Origin: Oscillospiraceae bacterium
GTDB taxonomy: Bacteria > Bacillota > Clostridia > Oscillospirales > Oscillospiraceae
Direction of reading: 5' to 3'
Assembly (NCBI GenBank): GCA_016293265.1
Contig: JAEDEN010000001.1
Span: forward strand, 25,083-89,082
Length of the DNA stretch: 64,000 bases
Shown: positions 7,893-15,904 of the stretch, piece by piece
Layout of the letters: the number at the start of each line of letters is the position of its first letter
Numbering within the stretch: the first letter of the stretch is position 1
Position numbers and translations under genes: made by a program
The notes under the pieces: model-generated
Told to the model about the DNA's origin: nothing
Seen by the model: only the letters and a program-made list of their open reading frames with translations
Database searches by the model: none

Positions 7893-9383
7893 TCAGCCCT
7901 TGTATTCCACATACAGCTCCCGGACGTCACTGCCGGCGGTCTTGGGGGCCGGATCCGCCTTGGGGGCTGCCTTGGGAGCCGCCTTGGGGGCGGGATCAGC
8001 GGGCAGTTCATGGTTGGGGTCGTCGCGCCACTTCAGGAAGTCGGGCGCCACCTGGGGGAAGAGGGCCAGGGACAAAACGTCCTCGTCGCTCTTGGCAAGG
8101 TCTGCGTATTGGGTGCGGTACTTCTCCAGCTCCGGCTGCAGCAGGTCCGCGGGACGGCAGGTGATGACGTCCTCGGGCTTGATGCCCGCCTTGGCCCGGA
8201 TCTCCTCGTTGACGGCGCCGGGCAGGCTGCCGTACTCGCCCTTGAGCATGGCCTTGGACTCCTTGGGGAAGACCTTGTAGCGCTCGCCCAGGATGATGTT
8301 CATTACCGCCTGGGTGCCCACGATCTGGCTGGAGGGGGTGACCAGGGGAGGATAGCCGAAGTCCTTGCGGACCCGGGGGATCTCCGCCAGCACGTCGTAG
8401 TATTTGTCTTCCTTGCCGGCCTGCTTAAGCTGGGAGATGAGGTTGGAGAGCATACCGCCGGGAACCTGGTAGAGCAGCGTGTTGGTGTCCACGTTCAGCA
8501 CCTTGGGGTCCAGGCTTCCGGTATCCTTCAGCCGCTGGGCCACCTTGCGGAAGTGGGCGGCGGCCTGGCTCATCTTGCCAAGGTCCAGTCCGGTGTCCCG
8601 GACGGTGCCCTGCAGGGTGGCCACCAGGGACTCGGTGGAAGGCTGGGAGGTGCCGTTGGCCATGGGGGAGAGGGCGGTATCCACGATGTCAACACCCGCG
8701 TAGGCGGCCATCAGGTAGACCATGTCGCCGGTGCCGGTGGTGTTGTGGGTGTGGAGATGGATGGGGACGCTCACCGTTTCCTTCAGGCGCTTGATGAGGG
8801 AATAGGCGTCCATGGGCAGAAGCAGGTTCGCCATGTCCTTGACGCAGATGACGTCGGCGCCCATCTGCTCCAGCTCCTTGGCCAGCTTGACGAAATACTC
8901 CTCGCTGTGGATGGGGGAGATGGTATAGCTGAGGGTGGCCTCCACCATGCCGCCGTACTTCTTGGTGGACTTGATGGCCTGCTCCAGATTGCGTACATCG
9001 TTCAACGCATCGAAGATCCGGATAATGTCGATGCCGTTTTCAATGGACTTGCGGCAGAACGCATCCACCACGTCGTCGGCGTAGTGCTTGTAGCCCAGGA
9101 TGTTCTGGCCGCGGAAGAGCATTTGCAGCTTGGTGTTGGGCAGGGCTTTGCGCAGCTTGCGCAGGCGCTCCCAGGGGTCTTCCTTCAAAAAGCGCATGCA
9201 CGAGTCAAAGGTGGCGCCGCCCCAGCATTCCAGGGACCAGTAGCCGATGGAGTCCAGCACCTCGCAGGCGGGGAGCATATCCTCCACACGCATACGGGTG
9301 GCTGCCTGGGACTGGTGGGCGTCACGGAGGATGGTGTCCGTGATATAAAGTGGTTTCTTAGACAAGAATTCCATGTTTTCCAT
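7893..9383 (-). CDS. oadA: Carboxyltransferase subunit of a biotin-dependent decarboxylase (OadA / pyruvate carboxylase subunit B type)
   Basis: 496 residues. The TIM barrel starts with ITDTILRDAHQSQAATRMR (Asp16), carries the lysine of VKDMANL (Lys182) and the metal-binding HLHTHNTTG (His209, His211); a PYC/OADA-conserved domain follows to about residue 440. It moves CO2 from a carboxylic acid such as oxaloacetate to biotin on the separate carrier encoded just upstream. The C-terminal 60 residues form an Ala-Pro-Lys-rich linker but no biotin domain, so carrier and transferase are separate proteins. GAAGGAG precedes the ATG. The membrane beta subunit (OadB) expected for a sodium pump is not in the window. 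Confidence 0.9.
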   Translation of the reverse strand: MENMEFLSKKPLYITDTILRDAHQSQAATRMRVEDMLPACEVLDSIGYWSLECWGGATFDSCMRFLKEDPWERLRKLRKALPNTKLQMLFRGQNILGYKHYADDVVDAFCRKSIENGIDIIRIFDALNDVRNLEQAIKSTKKYGGMVEATLSYTISPIHSEEYFVKLAKELEQMGADVICVKDMANLLLPMDAYSLIKRLKETVSVPIHLHTHNTTGTGDMVYLMAAYAGVDIVDTALSPMANGTSQPSTESLVATLQGTVRDTGLDLGKMSQAAAHFRKVAQRLKDTGSLDPKVLNVDTNTLLYQVPGGMLSNLISQLKQAGKEDKYYDVLAEIPRVRKDFGYPPLVTPSSQIVGTQAVMNIILGERYKVFPKESKAMLKGEYGSLPGAVNEEIRAKAGIKPEDVITCRPADLLQPELEKYRTQYADLAKSDEDVLSLALFPQVAPDFLKWRDDPNHELPADPAPKAAPKAAPKADPAPKTAGSDVRELYVEYKG

Positions 9384-9430
9384 TACATTACTCCTTCATG
9401 CCGGTTTTCGTGGGGGGTGTGGCCGGGAGA

Positions 9431-9799
9431 TTACTGGATGATGCAAAGCTGGGCGTTGGTGTCCACCATGTCGCCCACGTTCACGCTCACGGAGACGATG
9501 GTGCCGGCTCTGGGGCTGAGGATCTCGTTTTCCATCTTCATGGCTTCCAGGACCATCAGCTGCTGGCCCTCCTGGACTGCGGTGCCGGGCGCCGCGTTCA
9601 CGGAGAGGATCTTGCCGGGGAAGGGGGCTACCAGCGCCTCGGCACCGGCGGCAGGCGCGGGCGCGGGGGCCGGTGCGGGTGCGGGAGCCGGTGCGGGCGC
9701 CGGCGCGGGCGCGGGAGCAGCGGCGGGGGCAGCATCGGTCAGGGCTTCCAGTTCGATCATGTAGGCGGTGCCGTTGACGGTGACTTTATATTTTTTCAT
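9431..9799 (-). CDS. Biotin carboxyl-carrier protein with Ala-Pro linker
   Basis: 122 residues. A short N-terminal strand (MKKYKVTVNGTAYMIELE) is joined by a long (Ala-Pro)n hinge (about residues 23-50) to a biotinyl domain whose modified lysine is Lys86 in EAMKMEN. It carries CO2 between the carboxyltransferase and its decarboxylase or acceptor partner. The hinge is encoded by a near-repetitive GC-rich tract at about 9650-9725 that is prone to slippage and sequencing error. The gene lies between the OadG-like and OadA-like genes. Confidence 0.94.
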   Translation of the reverse strand: MKKYKVTVNGTAYMIELEALTDAAPAAAPAPAPAPAPAPAPAPAPAPAPAAGAEALVAPFPGKILSVNAAPGTAVQEGQQLMVLEAMKMENEILSPRAGTIVSVSVNVGDMVDTNAQLCIIQ

Positions 9800-9829
9800 A
9801 GATGTTTCTCCTTCAACAGATTTCTTCTC

Positions 9830-10063
9830 TTACAGTTTTTGAATGGACAGGATGCGGATGCGGGTGATGTCGGTGCCCAGCTCCTCTGCAAGGGCGGCAG
9901 ACACGGCGGCCACCACTTCCTGGCTGGGGGTGTCAGCGGCTGCGGGGGCAGCGGGGGCGGCAGGAGCGGCGCTTTGCTCCGGATTGCGGCGCTTCAGCAG
10001 CGCGATGGCTTCCGCCACTGCGATCACAGCGGCAACCGCGAAGCCGATGGTTGAGTAGTCCAT
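9830..10063 (-). CDS. Small OadG-like membrane subunit
   Basis: 77 residues with one N-terminal membrane helix (about 6-24), an Ala-Pro stretch, and a soluble tail EEVVAAVSAAL-like ending in ITRIRILSIQKL. This is the build of the gamma/delta subunits of sodium-translocating decarboxylases (oxaloacetate, methylmalonyl-CoA, glutaconyl-CoA), which hold the transferase to the membrane beta subunit. Assignment rests on size, topology and position as first gene of the cluster; the sequence itself is too short and low-complexity to be certain. Confidence 0.7.
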   Translation of the reverse strand: MDYSTIGFAVAAVIAVAEAIALLKRRNPEQSAAPAAPAAPAAADTPSQEVVAAVSAALAEELGTDITRIRILSIQKL

Positions 10064-10096
10064 ATACTCCCTCCCATTTTTTATGATATCGTTATT

Positions 10097-10125
10097 ATTA
10101 TAGCAACCCCCGTCAAAGAATACAA
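10097..10125 (-). promoter_or_regulatory. Promoter of the decarboxylase cluster
   Basis: Minus strand -10 TATAAT (10097-10102) with -35 TTGTAT (10120-10125) at 17 bp; GGGAGGGAG precedes the first start codon. Confidence 0.65.
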
Positions 10126-10273
10126 TTACGGAATTTTTGCGGGACGCTCAAAGCTCGAAGCTACTTTTTGTGAATTATGACGGTGATTTTAAAGAAAAAC
10201 GATTGCTGACTCTCGCATCATGCCGGGGAATGTGGTATAATCGGGGGCGGAAAGGAATGAAAAGCGAGGAGGA

Positions 10274-10963
10274 ATGAAATCTTTGCGATATCGAAACATT
10301 GTGGAAGGGTGCTTTCTTGTCCGACCCAACCGCTTCATCGCCCATGTGGACATCGGTGGGCGCAGGGAGGTGGCCCATGTGAAAAACACCGGCCGGTGCC
10401 GGGAGCTGCTGCTCCCCGGCGCCCGGGTCTATCTGGAGGAAAACCGCAGTCCCTCCCGGAAAACGGCCTACGACCTGGTGGCTGTTGAAAAGGGGGAGCG
10501 TCTCATCAACATGGACTCCCAGGCTCCCAACAAGGTCTTTGCGGAGTGGGCGCTGGCGGGAGGATTTTTGCCGGGTGTCACCTCGCTCTGGCCGGAGTAC
10601 TCCTATGGGGACTCCCGGCTGGATTTTGCCGTGGAAACGCCCCGGGGGCTCCATCTGGTGGAGGTCAAGGGTGTGACGCTGGAGGCGGAGGGAGCGGTGT
10701 ATTTTCCCGACGCTCCTACGGAGCGGGGCGTGAAGCACCTGCAGGAGCTGCGCCGGGCGGCGGAGGCAGGGATTGACGCGACCATATTCTTTGTGGTACA
10801 ACTGGAAGGAGCGAAAAGCCTCTCTCCCAACGATTCCACCCATCCGGCCTTTGGCCGGGAGCTGCGCCGGGCGGCGGAGGCGGGGGTGAACGTGCGGGCC
10901 TTCGACTGCCTGGTGACGCCGGAGAGCCTTGCCATCCACCGGGAGATCCCTGTTATCCTATGA
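10274..10963 (+). CDS. sfsA: DNA/RNA nuclease SfsA
   Basis: 229 residues, normal SfsA length. An N-terminal OB-like part (RFIAHVDIGG, HVKNTGRCRELL) is followed by a PD-(D/E)xK-like nuclease core: Asp117 in GDSRLDF, then Glu130 and Lys132 in VEVKGVTL. SfsA was first described as a sugar-fermentation stimulator and has since been assigned nuclease activity. GAGGAGG lies right before the ATG. A -10 TATAAT is seen at 10236-10241 without a good -35. mntP follows after 22 bases, so the two are likely co-transcribed. Confidence 0.93.
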   Translation: MKSLRYRNIVEGCFLVRPNRFIAHVDIGGRREVAHVKNTGRCRELLLPGARVYLEENRSPSRKTAYDLVAVEKGERLINMDSQAPNKVFAEWALAGGFLPGVTSLWPEYSYGDSRLDFAVETPRGLHLVEVKGVTLEAEGAVYFPDAPTERGVKHLQELRRAAEAGIDATIFFVVQLEGAKSLSPNDSTHPAFGRELRRAAEAGVNVRAFDCLVTPESLAIHREIPVIL

Positions 10964-10985
10964 TTATCGAGAATGGAAGTCACGT

Positions 10986-11558
10986 ATGAGCATTGTGGAA
11001 CTGTTCCTGATCGGCATCGGCCTGTCCATGGACGCCTTTGCGGTGGCTGTTTGCCAGGGCCTTGGTATGCGGCGGCTGGATCTGCGCCGGGCCGGGGTTA
11101 TCGCCCTCTTTTTCGGCGGTTTTCAGGCGCTGATGCCTCTTGCGGGCTGGGTTCTGGGATCTGCCTTTTCCGCCTACATCCAGCGCTTTGACCATTGGGT
11201 GGCCTTTGTCCTGCTGTGCTTCATCGGCGCCAATATGGTGCGGGAGGCCCTTTCCGGAGAAGAGGAAGAGGAGTGCTGCTGCGGTGAGACATTGGATTAT
11301 AAGCGGCTGTTTCTCATGGCCGTGGCCACCAGCATCGACGCGCTGGCGGTGGGTGTCACCTTCGCTTTTTTGGACGTCATCATCCTCCCCGCCATCGCCA
11401 TCATCGGTTGTACCACCTTCGTCCTCTCCCTTGGGGGCGTGGCCGTGGGCAACTACTTCGGCGCGCGGTATAAGCGCCGGGCCGAGCTGACCGGCGGCGT
11501 CATATTGATTCTTCTGGGTGTGAAGATCCTGCTGGAACACCTGGGGATCCTGGGATAA
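10986..11558 (+). CDS. mntP: Manganese efflux pump MntP family
   Basis: 190 residues, six predicted membrane helices in two three-helix repeats. The signature acidic motifs of each half are visible: SMDAFAVAVCQGLGM and TSIDALAVGVTFAFL. A Cys-rich acidic loop (GEEEEECCCGE) lies between the halves, a plausible metal-sensing or entry site. MntP exports Mn2+ in E. coli. The ATG at 10986 is chosen because the earlier in-frame Met at 10929 lies inside sfsA. No yybP-ykoY manganese riboswitch is present. Confidence 0.9.
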   Translation: MSIVELFLIGIGLSMDAFAVAVCQGLGMRRLDLRRAGVIALFFGGFQALMPLAGWVLGSAFSAYIQRFDHWVAFVLLCFIGANMVREALSGEEEEECCCGETLDYKRLFLMAVATSIDALAVGVTFAFLDVIILPAIAIIGCTTFVLSLGGVAVGNYFGARYKRRAELTGGVILILLGVKILLEHLGILG

Positions 11559-11624
11559 GGACTTCCCGAGGGAAGGATATGGAACCGGCCGGCGTGCCGG
11601 CCTGACAGGAAAGGAGCATCCGGT

Positions 11625-12542
11625 ATGAAACGACAGGACTTCCAGACTGTTCTGGACCGTCTCCGCTCCGGAGAAACGGCGGAGCTCACCGTGGAAGCGG
11701 AGGGCACTTCCTACCTCCGCGCCTTCCGGCCCGGAGAACGGCTGCTGCTCCTTGGCGGCGGCCATATCGCCCAGCCCCTGTGCGGCCTTGCGGCAAAGCT
11801 GGGCTTTTCCGTATTTGTGGCGGATGACCGGCCGGAATTTTCCTCCGCCAGCCGTTTCCCTGAGGCGAAGGGGACCTTCTGTGCGGATTTCCCCACCGCC
11901 ATCCATACCTTCGGCGTCCGGGAGAGGGACTATGTGGCCGTTATCACCCGGGGACACCGCTGCGATGCGCAGTGCCTGCGGACCCTCCTGCCCGGCACGA
12001 TGCCGAAGTATCTGGGTATGATCGGCTCCCGGCGGCGCACCGCCGCCCTGCTGGCCCTTTTGAAGGACGAGGGCTTCGACCCCGCCCGCCTTGCAGCCAT
12101 CCGCACCCCCATCGGCCTTCCCATCGGGGCGCTGACCCCCCAGGAGATCGCTGTTTCCATCGCGGCGGAGCTGATCTTCGTCCGCCGCGCCGGCGCGCCC
12201 CGCTACGGAGAGGGGCAGCGCCTGGTGAATGAGGATGTGGATCTTAAGACCTTGACATATCTTGCGGAGGACAGCTCTCCCAAAGCGCTGGCCCTGGTGC
12301 TGGAGACCAGCGGTTCCACACCCGCCAAGTCCGGGAGCCTCATGGCGGTGGATGCCGCCCTGCGCATCACGGGAACCATTGGCGGAGGCTGCGGCGAAAA
12401 TGCCGCCGCCCAGGCGGCCTTCCGCCTGATCGGGACGGGGGAGAGCCGGCTCCTCACCGTCCGCATGGACCACGATGTGGCCGCCGACGAGGGCATGGTC
12501 TGCGGCGGCAATATGCTGGTTTTTCTCAGCGATATCACATAA
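11625..12542 (+). CDS. XdhC/CoxI-family protein with inverted domain order
   Basis: 305 residues. XdhC/CoxI proteins insert or sulfurate the molybdenum cofactor of xanthine dehydrogenase-type enzymes. Here the Rossmann half (LLLLGGGHIAQPL at about 40-52, then VITRGHRCD and GMIGSRRR) comes first, and the CoxI half (LETSGSTPAKSGS, GTIGGGCGE, about 225-300) comes last; in the standard XdhC the CoxI segment is N-terminal. No molybdenum hydroxylase lies nearby. AGGAGC precedes the ATG, and the stop is 9 bases before the TtcA-like gene. Confidence 0.85.
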   Translation: MKRQDFQTVLDRLRSGETAELTVEAEGTSYLRAFRPGERLLLLGGGHIAQPLCGLAAKLGFSVFVADDRPEFSSASRFPEAKGTFCADFPTAIHTFGVRERDYVAVITRGHRCDAQCLRTLLPGTMPKYLGMIGSRRRTAALLALLKDEGFDPARLAAIRTPIGLPIGALTPQEIAVSIAAELIFVRRAGAPRYGEGQRLVNEDVDLKTLTYLAEDSSPKALALVLETSGSTPAKSGSLMAVDAALRITGTIGGGCGENAAAQAAFRLIGTGESRLLTVRMDHDVAADEGMVCGGNMLVFLSDIT

Positions 12543-12551
12543 GGAGACACT

Positions 12552-13406
12552 ATGGCAAAGGAATTAGAGGCGTACCAGATCGCCGAGCGCAGCATCATTA
12601 AAAAATACCGCCGGGAGCTGTGGAAGCCCTTCATCGCCGCGGTGAAGCGCTACGGGCTTATCAACCCCGGCGACAAGATTGCCGTGTGCATCTCCGGAGG
12701 CAAGGACTCCATGCTTATGGCAAAGCTTCTGCAGGAGCTGCAGCGTCACACGGAATCCCCCTTTGAACTGGTGTTTTTGGTGATGGACCCCGGCTATAAT
12801 GAGATGAACCGCCGCAAGATCGAGGAAAACGCGGCCCTGCTCCACATCCCCGTCACCATTTTTGATTCGGATATCTTTGATGTGGCCAACTCCGTGGAGC
12901 AAAACCCCTGCTACCTCTGCGCCCGGATGCGCCGGGGCTTCCTCTACGCAAAGGCCCGGGAGCTGGGCTGCAATAAGATCGCCCTGGGCCACCACATGAG
13001 CGACGTCATCGAGACCACCGTCATGGCCATGTTCTACGGCGCCCAGATCCAGGCCATGCCCCCCAAGATCCACAGCAAGAATTTCCCCGGAATGGAGCTT
13101 ATCCGCCCCATGTACTGCATCCATGAGGACCACGTCATCGCCTGGTGCCGTTACAATCACCTGGACTTTATCCGCTGTGCCTGCCGCTTCACGGAGCAGT
13201 GCGCGGAAAACGACAGCAAGAGCGGAAGGTCCAAGCGCCAGGAGATCAAGGAGCTGATCCGGGAGCTGAAAAAGAACAACCCTACCATCGAAAAAAGCAT
13301 TTTTGCCAGCATACACGATGTGCAGCTGGATACCATGGTGGGCTATAAATACCGCGGAAGGGAGCACCCCTTCACGGAGATGTACGAAAGGAAGGATGAA
13401 CCATGA
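12552..13406 (+). CDS. TtcA-family tRNA 2-thiolation protein
   Basis: 284 residues, PP-loop ATPase. The ATP motif SGGKDS is at about 49-54, and the iron-sulfur cysteines appear as CYLCARMRRGFLY, very like the CSLCSRLRRGILY of TtcA, with a further CACRF near residue 217. TtcA makes 2-thiocytidine at C32 of some tRNAs. Length and motifs fit, but relatives that thiolate other targets exist, so the exact base is not certain. AAGGAG lies before the ATG, and the stop overlaps the next start by 4 bases. Confidence 0.82.
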   Translation: MAKELEAYQIAERSIIKKYRRELWKPFIAAVKRYGLINPGDKIAVCISGGKDSMLMAKLLQELQRHTESPFELVFLVMDPGYNEMNRRKIEENAALLHIPVTIFDSDIFDVANSVEQNPCYLCARMRRGFLYAKARELGCNKIALGHHMSDVIETTVMAMFYGAQIQAMPPKIHSKNFPGMELIRPMYCIHEDHVIAWCRYNHLDFIRCACRFTEQCAENDSKSGRSKRQEIKELIRELKKNNPTIEKSIFASIHDVQLDTMVGYKYRGREHPFTEMYERKDEP

Positions 13407-13960
13407 TCCCCACACCTCAGGAAGCCTATGAGCTTTTGAAAGAGTACAATGAAGGCGATTTCCATTTGAAGCACGGCCGCATCGTGGGCGATGTGATGCG
13501 CTGGTACGCCGTGGAGCTGGGCTACGGTGACGAGGCCGATTTCTGGCAGACCGTCGGTATCCTCCACGACCTGGATTTTGAGCGCTGGCCCGAGGAGCAT
13601 TGCACCAAGGGCATCGAGCTGATGCGGGAGCGGAACATCGACGAGCGGATCGTCCGCGCCTGCGCCAGCCACGGCTACGGCCTCCGCGTGGACATCCAGC
13701 CGGAGCACCAGATGGAAAAGGTGCTCTATGCCACGGACGAACTGACCGGCCTCATCGGCGCGGCGGCGGTGATGCGCCCCTCCAAGAGCGTCAGTGACCT
13801 GGAGGTCAAGTCCGTGAAGAAGAAGTTCAAGGACAAGAAGTTCGCCGCCGGCTGCTCCCGGGACGTCATCCTCAACGGCGCGGAGATGCTGGGGTGGGAT
13901 CTGGATACCCTGCTGGATAAAACCATCCTTGCCATGCGGGCAAGCGACAACGTGGATTGA
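13403..13960 (+). CDS. HD-domain hydrolase
   Basis: 185 residues. The metal-binding HD doublet is at 54-55 (GILHDLDFERWPEEH), with upstream His in FHLKHG and downstream CASHGYG and DELTG, the order expected for a small HD phosphohydrolase. Substrate is unknown. The ATG overlaps the stop of the TtcA-like gene (ATGA), implying translational coupling and perhaps a link to nucleotide or tRNA metabolism. Strong terminators follow. Confidence 0.85.
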   Translation: MIPTPQEAYELLKEYNEGDFHLKHGRIVGDVMRWYAVELGYGDEADFWQTVGILHDLDFERWPEEHCTKGIELMRERNIDERIVRACASHGYGLRVDIQPEHQMEKVLYATDELTGLIGAAAVMRPSKSVSDLEVKSVKKKFKDKKFAAGCSRDVILNGAEMLGWDLDTLLDKTILAMRASDNVD

Positions 13961-13973
13961 GAACATATATTCC

Positions 13974-14013
13974 AAAGCCAGCGATACCCGTCCTCCGGGT
14001 ATCGCTGGCTTTT
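13974..14013 (+). terminator. Terminator of the sfsA/mntP-to-HD gene group
   Basis: Long perfect stem AAAGCCAGCGATACCCG (from 13974) with its complement ending in T4 at 14013. Confidence 0.93.
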
Positions 14014-14016
14014 CTG

Positions 14017-14060
14017 AAAACGCCGGGCGCGCCGCACAAAAGCGGCGCGCCCGGCGTTTC
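14017..14060. terminator. Second, very GC-rich hairpin
   Basis: Arms AACGCCGGGCGCGCCGC and GCGGCGCGCCCGGCGTT enclose an ACAAAA loop; 17-bp perfect stem. It lies between convergent genes, directly after the first terminator, and could act from either side. The 155 bases from here to the htrA stop hold nothing recognisable. Confidence 0.6.
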
Positions 14061-14215
14061 AAAGAGATGAAAAAGAGAATTTACAGGAGAGTGAGAAAGG
14101 AGAGAAAAGGAACATCTATTTCAAGCTGTTTCCGCAGGGCTGCCGCATATGGCGCTTTTTGCCTTGCCGCAGCGTCTGCCGCGAAGCGCCCTCAGCCGCG
14201 GGAACAGGGAGTAGA

Positions 14216-15604
14216 TCAGTTGTAGCGGCGGTTGCCGAAGAAATACTCAAAGAGGTCGTAGGGGTTGGTGTAATAGCCGCCGTTGTTCTGGGAATTGCCC
14301 TGGGAGGGCTGCTGCTGGGCGGTGTTGGTCTGCTGGTCGGCAGGCACCGCGCCCCAGGTGACCTCCACGGTGGTGGAGGCGCCGTCACGGTAGATGGTGA
14401 AGGTGGCGGTATCACCGGCGGAATACTGTTTCTTGACCTTGGTGAGGTCCTCCATGGAGGTGATTTCACTGTCGTCGATCTTGGTGATGACGTCGCCCAG
14501 CCTGAGCCCCGCGTCAGCGGCGGCACAGCCCTCCTCCACGGAGTAGACGAACACGCCCTTGGTGATGTTGTAGCGGTACTGGGCGGCCATCTGTTCGGTC
14601 ATGGTGCCGCCGGTGATGCCCAGGTAGGGCTTGTTGGTGACATAGCCGTTGGTCATGATGTCCTCAATCATGGCGATGACGTCATTGATGGGGATGGCGA
14701 AGCCCAGGCCCTCCACGGATTCGGTGGCATAGCTGGAATACTTGGCGGAGACGATGCCCACCACCTCACCGTACTGGTTCATGAGGGGGCCGCCGGAGTT
14801 GCCGGGGTTGATGGAGGTATCGGTCTGGATCATGTTGAAGGGGGTGCCGGAGACGTTGATGGTGCGGTTCACACTGGAGACCATACCGCCGCTCATGGAG
14901 AAGGTCAGCTCGCCCAGGGGGTTGCCGATGGCAAGCACCCGGTCGCCCACGTTCAGATTTCCACTGTCGCCCAGGGTCACGCAGGGCAGGTCGCTGGCGT
15001 CAATCTTGACCACGGCGATATCGTAATCCTCATCACCGCCGATGTACGTGGCGTCGAAGGTGTCACCGTTGTAAAGGGTGACTTTGATGGTGCTGGCGTC
15101 CTTCACCACATGGAAGTTGGTGACGATATAGCCGTCCTTGGTAAGGACGAAGCCGGAGCCGGCGGAGGCGGACTCGGTGACCTGGCCGAAGATGTTGGTG
15201 CCGCCGCTGACGGTGGTGTTGATGGAGACAACGCTGTTGACGTTGGCGGCGTAGACCTCCGCGTCGCTCATCAGCTTGCTGTTATCCACGGTATGGGTCA
15301 CCACCTCCGCAGCGGGCCGGTTGGAGACATTGACCTGGGTGGTGATCTTTCCGCCGGAGCGGGTGACGCCCCAGGCCACGCCGCCGCCCACCGCACCGCC
15401 AAGCAGTGCGCAGCAAAGGGCCAGGGCGGTGATTTTCATTCCGGTGTGCTGCTTCTTTACAGGCTTCATCTCCTGAATGGGGGGCGGCGTCTGCCGGTAG
15501 GGGTCATAGGAATCGTCACCGGTGCGGGCATCATACCGCTGGCCGGGCTGGACGTCGTCCTGAGAATAGGAGTAATGATAAAGATTCTGATCGTCGTTAT
15601 ACAT
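14216..15604 (-). CDS. htrA: Membrane-anchored HtrA/DegP-type serine protease
   Basis: 462 residues. A Tyr/Asp/Gln-rich cytoplasmic N-terminus (1-55) is followed by one membrane helix (about 57-80), a trypsin-like domain with triad His165 (TNFHVV), Asp195 (DYDIAVV) and Ser270 (NPGNSGGP), and one PDZ domain (about 330-420). The last 40 residues are Gln/Asn-rich. It degrades misfolded proteins on the outer face of the membrane. AGGAGG precedes the ATG. Direct repeats upstream suggest control by a two-component response regulator. Confidence 0.95.
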   Translation of the reverse strand: MYNDDQNLYHYSYSQDDVQPGQRYDARTGDDSYDPYRQTPPPIQEMKPVKKQHTGMKITALALCCALLGGAVGGGVAWGVTRSGGKITTQVNVSNRPAAEVVTHTVDNSKLMSDAEVYAANVNSVVSINTTVSGGTNIFGQVTESASAGSGFVLTKDGYIVTNFHVVKDASTIKVTLYNGDTFDATYIGGDEDYDIAVVKIDASDLPCVTLGDSGNLNVGDRVLAIGNPLGELTFSMSGGMVSSVNRTINVSGTPFNMIQTDTSINPGNSGGPLMNQYGEVVGIVSAKYSSYATESVEGLGFAIPINDVIAMIEDIMTNGYVTNKPYLGITGGTMTEQMAAQYRYNITKGVFVYSVEEGCAAADAGLRLGDVITKIDDSEITSMEDLTKVKKQYSAGDTATFTIYRDGASTTVEVTWGAVPADQQTNTAQQQPSQGNSQNNGGYYTNPYDLFEYFFGNRRYN

Positions 15605-15731
15605 AACATCCTCCTGAGTTTATGCCGTTGTTCCTCTTTTCAGACTTAAGGATAACAGCAGAATATGACGAAAATATGAAAAGGATTTGCATGAATTTTA
15701 AACTTTTGGGGTTCCTTGCTTTGTTACCTGC

Positions 15732-15770
15732 AGTATAGCCGGGGAAGCTTAAAGAAGTCTTAAAGGAGTT
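15732..15770 (-). promoter_or_regulatory. htrA promoter with tandem response-regulator-like boxes
   Basis: On the minus strand two TTTAAG boxes with 11-bp period (complement of CTTAAA at 15748-15753 and 15759-15764), and a looser TTCAAAC upstream, precede a -10 TATACT (15732-15737). There is no good -35; the second box takes its place. This is the layout of promoters activated by OmpR-family regulators. The rest of the 300-base spacer shows nothing else definite. Confidence 0.5.
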
Positions 15771-15904
15771 TGAACAAAATTTGAAATCCGAGGGGCGCCG
15801 CTCTTTCTCTGCCGGGGTAAATTGTAAATTGGTGTTTCGCTCATGCTGCTTTTGTGGTATGATACCGCTGTGAGAACAGAACCTTCGGAAAGGAGCGGAA
15901 CGCT

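Noticed and set aside
9650..9732. Tandem repeat or CRISPR-like array
   Set aside because: It is the Ala-Pro hinge of the biotin carrier, in frame, without spacers.
7506..9764. 752-codon open frame on the plus strand opposite oadA and the biotin carrier
   Set aside because: It is antisense to well-recognised genes, reads as low-complexity Gly/Val/His-rich protein, and has no ribosome site. It results from GC-rich third codon positions.
14159..15649. 496-codon open frame opposite htrA
   Set aside because: Antisense shadow of the protease gene, with no recognisable domains.
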